NCBI GenBank assembly: GCA_963680875.1
Contig: OY804579.1
Coordinates: 25,343,804-25,407,803, forward strand
Length of the DNA: 64,000 nt
Source: Bathymodiolus brooksi
Taxonomy: Eukaryota; Mollusca; Bivalvia; Mytilida; Modiolidae
Direction: 5' to 3'
Positions 56,438-64,000 of the stretch are shown here, piece after piece (within the stretch, counting starts at the first letter, position 1; each line of letters starts with the position of its first letter). Position numbers and translations under genes: made by a program. Under the pieces are notes generated by a model that saw only the letters and a program-made list of their open reading frames with translations, did no database searches and was not told where the DNA came from.

Positions 56438-56950
56438 AATAGAGATTTATCTACCTCATAGACCTTTCCAAGCAACCTATCAGAGGAAAGTTGTTTTAGT
56501 TTATTGAAATATTTAAGTGCAAGAATAGTTATAAAATTTAGAACGGGTGGTCTCCCTAATTCACATTTAGCTGCAAAATTTGAGCTTTTTTTGTGGACAC
56601 CCAGAATATTTTTACAAAATTTATTATGAATCTTTTATTTAGTTTTATACAAAAAAATAATAACTCATTCCTTTTGGTCTAATTTTGTATTTTGTATTTT
56701 TATTTTTATTTTTAACGATTTATAATAGGTATTTGTCATTTAGGTGCCTAAAATGCCAAAGTTTAAAAAATATTTGTCAGAAACCATACATTTTGCCCAC
56801 ACTGACAATTTCTTTCTTATTTCACACCTTATAGTCTACTGAAACAATAGGAGTGCAATACCTAAGTACACACTTTTGTCATCAGGTAATTGCAATACCT
56901 GTGGAAAAATATATTCAGTTCGAGAAATTCTTTGATCTTTAGGTGAATAT

Positions 56951-56959
56951 GTATAAAAA
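56951..56959 (+). promoter_or_regulatory. TATA-box-like sequence for the MULE-type gene
   Basis: gtataaaaa lies 17 bp before the first ATG (56968) and 41 bp before the second (56992). With a usual start ~30 bp downstream of a TATA box, the second ATG (MPFPCVVC...) would be first in the mRNA. Inference from spacing only. Confidence 0.35.
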
Positions 56960-56967
56960 GGGGTGCT

Positions 56968-59900
56968 ATGTCACAAGATTCATTAATCAAAATGCCATTC
57001 CCTTGTGTAGTTTGTGACCAGGAGGTTCGACCTCGACAGCAGGCTTTAGAGTGTGAATCTTGTTTCCAGTGGCAGCACCGTTTGTGTAATACTGGTAAGT
57101 AATTTTTATCTTTTTAACCAAAATTTATTATTCTTTAAAAAAAAAAATTACAATAAGGAATGATAGATATTAAAATATGGGTACACTGTATGTATGTTTT
57201 ATATATACTATTTATAATTTAAAAAGGATTGTTAATTTTTGGGATTTATTTTTAGTTGAAATACCTGTATATAGGAAAATCAAAGTCAATTTTTATTTGT
57301 TATGTTTAAATTCTGAACAAATAAAACCCACTCATATAAGGTATGCCTCATATAAACATAATGAGCAAATAAACAATCAAAATATAGACAATTCTGAATG
57401 TTTTGGTGTAAAATTTGTTAAAATCTATCCAGAAATGACTTGACTTCACAATAATTTTTTGAAAAAATATGGTTTTGGTTGATTATATAGCGATTTTTTT
57501 TACATGTTACAATACTTTTGGCCACATACTACACATATTTGTACGGAAAACTATAAATTCTTAATTATTTCTTACAGGTGTTTCAGCAGACCACTATCAC
57601 AGACTCAACAAGAAAGATATAGAAATAGTCTTTCATTGCAACAATTGTGTAGAAGTTGATGAGGTGGCAGAAGCTGTAGAAGAATCTTCGGAAGTATGTT
57701 GTTAATTTATTTTTCTATTTTATCAAATTAAACAAATAAAGAAATAAATAAAATGTTTTCTCATTCTGTAATTTATATATTAAGTTATACTGGTACTTTA
57801 TTTATTTGTTTGATGATTTCTTATTACTAAAATTATTAATACAAATAGAAAAAAAGTTAATTCCTTTAAATATTTAGCAATACTTCACTTATTTGTTTCA
57901 TGATTACTCATTACATGAATTCTAGAATGATTTCATTAGAATTTTATTTTTATTTTCATTTATTTTATGTTTTCAATCAAATATAGATCCATTTTCATAT
58001 TTGATTTGATCTTGTTTGTTTTTAGAGGCATGAACGAATAATTTATTAACAAAACATCAATATGATTAGCTAAAGCATGTGTCAATATAAATAGTTTATT
58101 AATTGATTAATTGTAGCAATAACTATATAATTAAATTATAATAAATGAAACACACTTTTGTGAAGATTTAATTAATGTAGATGCATTTGTACACATTGAA
58201 ATTGTAATGAAACAAAAAAATGTATAGACAAAGGATTTAACTAAAATATATACTCATAATACTAATTTTTTTCTTCAGAATGACGCTCAAGATGAATCCC
58301 TCCTGGGACCATACAACCGTGATGTTCCAGAACAAGAGTGGCTAGACTCAGAGGGTGAACCAGACCAACCCCTCTGGATTCTACGTTCAACATCTCCAAC
58401 AGAGATATAGAGGAAGATCCAGAACCATAAGAAGAGTCAGTATAATGTAGTGTGTAAACTAAAAACAGTTTTGTCAAAAATACATGTATCCACCAGACAA
58501 ACAGGGTTCATACATGCAAAATAAATTCTTGACTTTTATGAACTGCCATCTATTTTTGATCTGATTCCGTAAATACCATACCACCCAAGATAAAATGAAA
58601 AAAGATGAAAAAAGAAAGAAAGAAAAAACAACACGTGAAAACTAAAATAGAGCACTGGATCAAAGGAAATAACCTCCCCATGTGAATGATGGACATTAAT
58701 AGATGTATATTTAAATCCAATTCTACAAAATCCTACATTTTCTAAAATGTTGTGAGCTTTTCCCAATTTTCAGTGTTTGGAATTGAATGTAATCTTGATT
58801 TATTTGTATAATAAGGTCTTTTTAGAATATAAATGTTTATATAAAAATGGCATATTCTCAAATTTGATCAATTTTACAGTTGAAACTGGGTAGCAAACTG
58901 TAGGTGTCGTTGGTCATCAACAAATTCATTTCAACTGTAAAATTTGTAAAATTTGAGAAAAAAAAAACCCCATCATGTTGATTTTATTCCAGGTCAATCA
59001 ACGTAGACCCAGACCTACCAGAAGACATCATACCAGACCAACCCATCACATTCAAGGTTTTGGAGTCGGGCAGCAAGAGAGGTGGTAAACTGCTAGTGTC
59101 CAGCAACGGATATTCATATGGTGTCAAAAGAGTCAACAATTCCTCTACTAGCTGGACGTGCAGCATACGCTCTAAGAAAGTCAGGTGTCATGCAACAGTG
59201 AGCCAGAATGGTGACCACTTCATTCAAGGACCACAGCGTCACGACCACCCACCAGATCTAAAGTTGCTGTTTCAAAAAGATTTGTCAGCTAAGGTAAGTA
59301 CAGCGTAGTAGTAATATTAAAGTGCATGCTATATATAACTAAATCAGCTGTTCTTTAGCAACTCATTTTAATACACATTAAAGCTATAATCTAAACAATT
59401 CAATAAAAAAACCAGAACAGTGTAGTGGATTGTCGAACAAGATAAGGCGGTGTTGAGTGTGTTGACTAAGTTGTTTTTGTGTGATATAACAATGATGTTC
59501 TTTAGGATAGATAGATAGATTTTGCATAGTTCTTAATATGTGTTTTGATCTTGTAGGTAAAAGCACAGGCGTCAGTACAGAATTACAGACCAACCATGGA
59601 AGTGGTAGAGGACGTACTACTAGACGTTAATGAAGACCAGCAGTTCCTTCTACCTAAGCAGTCACTACTTAAGAGGTCCACAAACAGACACCTTGCCAAG
59701 ACCCGACCAGCTGAACCAACAGATTTGCAGTTCATAGTAAGAATACACTTCTTCTTTATTTGTACCAATTATTCTGAAATAAGAAATGATCTGTTTCTCA
59801 GCATCAGGAAGTGAAACCTTAAGCTATGCAGATAATTGCTTTATTTTTTATTCAGTTTTTCGATTCATAAAAAAGTCTAAGCGATAGCAATTTTAATACT

Positions 59901-60900
59901 TTGTACACGCCGTAACACGGTTTGTTATGTACAAAAATATGCCTGGCCCTTCTGAGTGGTCCATTAATCTTCATATCGACATTTACTGTATATATTGTCA
60001 TAACCATACCTGAGGTCTTTGTTTGTCTTAATAAATAAGCTATAATTTCTCTTCCTCTTTATTTCAGTTAGATACCGATTACCTGCAGTGTGACGACTTC
60101 CTCCTAGCTGACTTGAGGGTTGATGACCAACGACACCTACTGTTTGCCACCCAATTTCAACTACAGCTACTCAGACAGACTAAGCGTTGGTTTATGGATG
60201 GTACTTTTAAAGTATTTTATAATATAGAAAAAAAAATTGTAAAAAGTTAAACTAAAACATTAACATAAATAGAAAATGCTCTCCCAAACAAAAACTAAAT
60301 ATAAAAAGAACATACACCTCAAGCACGGAGATACATTTTACTGAGTCCACACAGCACTAGAGACAAATTCTGTAATAAATATGAAAAGAACGGAAATGGG
60401 GTAATTGTCATATATGTTTAACAATTAAACCATTATTTCTAAACGATCAACAATCTATAAAGACATATATAATGTTTTCTTGTATTTCAGGTCGTTGCTC
60501 CACCATTCAAGAATGGTACCTGAGGTCAGCTGTTTACCATCAACTGTTTTGTACAGATCGACGACAAGATGAAGCAATTTCCTATGTTCTTCGCCATCAT
60601 GTCAAGGAAGTTCAAAGAAGATTATGATGCTGTAAGTAAAGTAGTATTTTAATGAATAATCAATCATAATTGAAAATTCCATTGTTGACTGATTGATCTT
60701 GGGTGGTTTAGCTTCCAGCATCAAATATTTCACGCATATTCAAATATAAATACGCAAATGGGAAGAGATCGTTTTGAAATATGAAATGGAAAAAACTATA
60801 TTGACTAACATTTATCTTCCTTTCTTTCAGATATTCCAGCACCTGAAAGACACACTGCAGAACTATGCTGTAGAAGGCTTTGTAGTAGATTTTGAGAAAG
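56968..60900 (+). pseudogene. Eight-exon MULE-type transposase gene with PHD and FLYWCH zinc fingers, partial
   Basis: Exons: 56968-57094, 57578-57693, 58279-58439, 58993-59293, 59557-59736, 60068-60211, 60491-60631 and 60831-60900. All have GT-AG borders and matching phases. Exons 1-2 form a PHD-type finger (CVVCDQEV, CESCFQWQHRLCNTG, FHCNNC). Exon 4 is a FLYWCH-type finger ([35 protein letters not shown]). Exon 6 ends in WFMDGTFK with the first catalytic Asp of MULE transposases. Exon 7 has LFTINCFVQIDDKMKQFPMF, and exon 8 VEGFVVDFEKG with the second acidic motif. The rest of the DDE domain is missing; the downstream DNA holds other repeats. In-frame stops (TAG 58408 in exon 3, TGA 60521 in exon 7) argue for a pseudogene. 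Exon 3 is the least certain exon. Confidence 0.75.
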
Positions 60901-61025
60901 GTAGGACTCATTTTATTTCTTCTGCATTATCTAGGCATTAATTTAAGGGTCATTAACCAACAGACAACAAACAAACAATTCCATAATCAAGTCTTCATAC
61001 AAACATTAAAGCACTATTAATAACC

Positions 61026-61157
61026 CAGGGCGAAACGGGAATAGGGGCGAAACGACCCGGGGCGAACGGGAATAGGGGCGAAACGACTCAGGGGGCGAAC
61101 GGGATTCGGGGCGAAACGACTCAGGGGGCGAACGGGATTCGGGGCGAAACGACCCGG
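61026..61157. repeat. 'ggggcgaaacgac' iterated motif array, right
   Basis: Units gaaacgggaataggggcga, aacgacccggggcgaacggg and aacgactcagggggcgaac, gggattcggggcgaaacg recur, so a ~29-bp double motif is present about four times. Inverted relative to 54220-54306. It starts 126 bp after the last MULE exon. Confidence 0.7.
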
Positions 61158-61332
61158 TACCGATGGAATGTAAACAAAACAGATGATTAGTGAGAAATAA
61201 AATCAAACACCGGAAAACGTACAAGATAGGGAAATTAGTGAGAAAAAGAATCAAACACCGGTAACACAGTGTGGGAACGGAAGTGTATCGTAAATAAACA
61301 ACTTCGATATTTGTCATGCAGTCGGGAAGCCC

Positions 61333-61990
61333 ACAGGAGTCGGAAGTTCTATCAATAATAAGGTATAGGGGCACCTCGAAGATCGCTGGGAAACTATAAA
61401 AAAAACCCACCAGGAGTGCAACGCATTTTGGGGGGGTTGGCCTAAATCTATACCTACAGGTAGATCAGCATGGAATAAAAGGTTGAATCCTACTCTTGGA
61501 TGTTTAAACTAAATAAATATCATGTTTTCTTGTACTTACCTCACGGTTTTGTAGCAGTTTCGTACATTTTACCCTTCTACACCACCATCGCAAGATCCAT
61601 TACCGGAAGTGCGGGAGTGCAGCTCTGTCGTGAATTTTAAGGTCAGTATAATTAAATTATCTCTTTTGATAAATTATGAAACATCTTGTGATATATTATA
61701 TGATTTAAATATAATAAAATATTACTTCAAAAATAAGGTCCAATTGTTTGTTGTATTTATTTTGCCTTGGTTAAAAATTTACAAGGGAGGTAACTCTCTA
61801 CAACGAAAAACCTTACAAGGCGGCTAATTCAAATTTGTAATTTAAACTAAAGTTAAATTATATAAACATTTATATTATTATATATATCAATGGCTGGCAA
61901 CATAGACATAGCTGCATGGTAATAGTTACTAATACACATAATTATTTTCCTTTGAATATTGTTTAACATAGTCATATTGGGAACAAACAA

Positions 61991-62027
<37 letters not shown>

Positions 62028-63602
62028 GTACACATCACATGTGAGCAATATGATAATGAGACCCTCTTTGACACTAATATGAGGCAGGCCTTACATGTAA
62101 AAAAGGACAAACAATCTGTGTCAATTTTGGGAAAGGTGTCCAGTCTAATTTAAAACAGAAATAATAATTTATAATAAATTGCCTTTTCTAACCTATAAAA
62201 ATATTCTAATAATTTCTTTATGATTTATCTTATAAATATATTAGAGTGGTATAATACAAATTTTCAAATGTAATTAAAAATATTGCTGCTAAAACTGGGT
62301 ATTAAAGAAGTTGTATGGCAAAAAATTGTTACAAATTTCCAAATACTGTCATTTCTGTACAAATATTTCATTGAAACATGTAAAAATTATTGTACGAGTT
62401 AACAGTAACATCATTGTTCAATGTTGGCATTTTAAAATGTGATATTTTCTTCTTTTTTCTTTATTATAAAATGTCTGGAGTGCAACAAAAATAGACAACA
62501 TGTTTTTTCTACAACCAATTATTTTGCGATGGTTCAAAGAATCAATGTGATTTTTTTTAAAAATGGCTACTTATCTTTAAAGTTTGAAAATTTGGCTGTC
62601 TTAAGTAAAAATATTCGTTATTATTTTGATAATAAAAACTTTATAAGGTAGATTGGACAAAAATATTGAGAATTTTTCATAAGAAATAGCTTTTAAGAAA
62701 AACTACAACTACCAATAACCCAATATTTTGCACAAAAAGTCATTTATATCAGTTGCATTGTTTGAGGAACCATTATACAAAATAATTGAGACTAAAGATT
62801 GTTTAACTGATATAGAATAAGTATGTGTTTTACATGTTTTTCATGCCAATTTGTGTTCAATAAAAGGTTCTTAAAAATGTATTGCTTATCTGTTCATAGT
62901 TTCTTTCTTGTTTCATTTACTTCAATGTATACAACATTGAAAATTATCAGCAGAAAGTTTTTAGGAGTGAGTTTAATTTGGACATTTTTTTCACATGTTG
63001 GAGCCATTTTTTTTTAAACAGCCCATATGTATTGATACAGATACAGATACATATTATTAATAAAATCATTGACATTGTATTAATTGCCATACTTCAAGAG
63101 ATATGTCTTTCCTGTACCACATTGTCCAGTTAATATAATATTGTGGTCCGCTAAAGCCAATTCCAAAACTTCTTCTTGCGACATGCTGTGACTGTGAGAT
63201 ATATATAATAAAAACCAAAAAAGTCCGGGAAAAAGTGTAAAATTCCGGAAAAAAAAAGTTCCGGATTTGTTTTGTACATTATAGTTATACTGACCTTAAA
63301 AATTCACAGCAGAGCTGCACTCCCGCACTTCCGGTAATGGATCTTGCGATGGTGGTGTAGAAGGGTAAAATGTACGAAACTGCTACAAAACCGTGAGGTA
63401 AGTACAAGAAAACATGATATTTATTTAGTTTAAACATCCAAGAGTAGGATTCAACCTTTTATTCCATGCTGATCTACCTGTAGGTATAGATTTAGGCCAA
63501 CTCCCCCAAAATGCGTTGCACGCCTGGTGTTTTTTTTATAGTTTCCCAGCGATCTTCGAGGTGCCCCTATACCTTATTATTGATAGAACTTCCGACTCCT
63601 GT
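61333..63602. mobile_element. Pack-MULE-like element: 319-bp terminal inverted repeats, 9-bp target duplication, gene fragment inside
   Basis: The left TIR (61333-61651) begins acaggagtcggaagttctat and the right TIR (63285-63602) is its inverse, with few differences over ~319 bp. Flanks are gggaagccc (61324-61332) and gggaagcca (63603-63611): 8 of 9 bases match, as expected for a Mutator-type duplication. The interior has no transposase. It has a G30 tract (61997-62026) and one exon of a P-loop protein (63093-63184, minus). TIRs this long, a 9-bp duplication and a captured fragment are the Pack-MULE pattern. Confidence 0.7.
63093..63184 (-). CDS. Exon of a P-loop NTPase (PIF1-helicase-like), captured fragment
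   Basis: From ATG 63184 on the minus strand: MSQEEVLELALADHNIILTG then QCGTGKTYLL and K. The Walker A motif GQCGTGKT is complete. The context 'hydrophobic strand + TG-CGTGK' is as in PIF1-type helicases, but AAA or NACHT-like ATPases cannot be excluded on 31 residues. A donor-like GTATGG follows at 63092. No further helicase motif was found in the element interior, so only this exon is present. Confidence 0.45.
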
Positions 63603-63611
63603 GGGAAGCCA

Positions 63612-64000
63612 CACACAGATTCCGTACCTCCAACAATGCAAAGTCAAATCCCGAAAAGGGACGTAACTCTATTTTTTTAGACATGACGCTTTACAAGTGA
63701 GCGGCCATGCATTGTTTACGCCGACACCCCATGTGTTTTTACTGAATATCTTCACAAATACAACTGGAAGAAGTATTCATTTTTATTGAATCCATTTTTT
63801 AAATAAAATTATAACGTGACTGACGCGTGAATACGTGTATTTATGATTTCGTTTGCTTGAAATCAACGTTGGAACTCGGGATACCGCTGCTGATGAAATG
63901 TTTTTTATCTAAAAAAAAAATGGCGCTAAAAATAGACTCTTTAACTAAGTGGAACAATTGCATCCCATTGGCTGTTTATTAATAAATTTGGTAAAAATAG
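63612..64000. other. Right edge of window, no gene recognised
   Basis: Sequence becomes slightly richer in GC. No exon of the MULE gene and no repeat was recognised before the window ends. Confidence 0.4.

Noticed and set aside
61006..61410. 134-residue minus frame with RPESRSPPES repeats
   Set aside because: Translation of the ggggcgaaacgac array and the start of the TIR element; not a gene.
61853..62153. Pro- or Gly-rich frames over a homopolymer
   Set aside because: Caused by the G30 tract.

Overview
The window looks like nuclear DNA of a mollusc, most likely a bivalve. It is AT-rich, has no operons and no long intact genes, and has GT-AG introns. It is packed with transposable elements and tandem-unit repeats of bivalve type, some ending in a GGAC/ACGG tetranucleotide run and a small GC hairpin. 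The organism call is inference from repeat style; no host gene was identified by name.

Layout, left half. 1-3.4 kb: a dead Tc1/mariner transposon with a LINE tail inserted in its transposase. 3.9-6.2 kb: a pair of ~370-bp inverted arms. 7.6-12.4 kb: eleven copies of a 463-471-bp unit carrying a tRNA-Leu-like Pol III promoter, arranged as two arrays pointing at each other. 14-17.5 kb: a SINE with a 52-bp triplication, a perfect 50-bp-arm hairpin, a PIF/Harbinger deletion derivative and a MITE. 17.5-20.7 kb: inverted 'actccgac' arrays bracketing 3 kb with a LINE scrap. 21.5-26.2 kb: pearl/Helentron-like tandem-unit elements. 27.2-29.6 kb: a diverged arm copy and a CR1/Jockey-like LINE relic. 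30.8-33.1 kb: a segment bounded by inverted ~100-bp arms that each carry the same putative first exon. 33.8-35.1 kb: another tandem-unit element, beside a possible exon.

Layout, right half. 36-43.6 kb: hairpin-rich repeats split by a Tx1/L1-like LINE whose unoccupied target exists elsewhere in the window. 44.8-50.1 kb: a tRNA-like SINE, a second SINE family, a LINE tail and an inverted-repeat element. 51.1-53.5 kb: a probable exon on the minus strand and a pogo/Tigger element inside an older inverted-repeat element. 54.2-61.2 kb: 'ggggcgaaacgac' arrays flanking an eight-exon MULE-type gene with PHD and FLYWCH zinc fingers (56,968-60,900), broken by two stop codons. 61.3-63.6 kb: an element with ~319-bp terminal inverted repeats and an apparent 9-bp target duplication, carrying one exon of a P-loop NTPase, in the manner of a Pack-MULE.

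The coding content is therefore almost entirely transposon-derived: Tc1, pogo, Harbinger and MULE transposases, and LINE reverse transcriptases, all damaged. Four short stretches with splice signals (32.6/33.1, 35.1-35.4, 51.1-51.3 and 63.1 kb) are the only candidates for host or captured gene exons. The most interesting signals are the mirror-image tRNA-like arrays, the Pack-MULE-like element, the mirrored first exon, and the recurrence of short iterated motifs at the ends of several unrelated elements.
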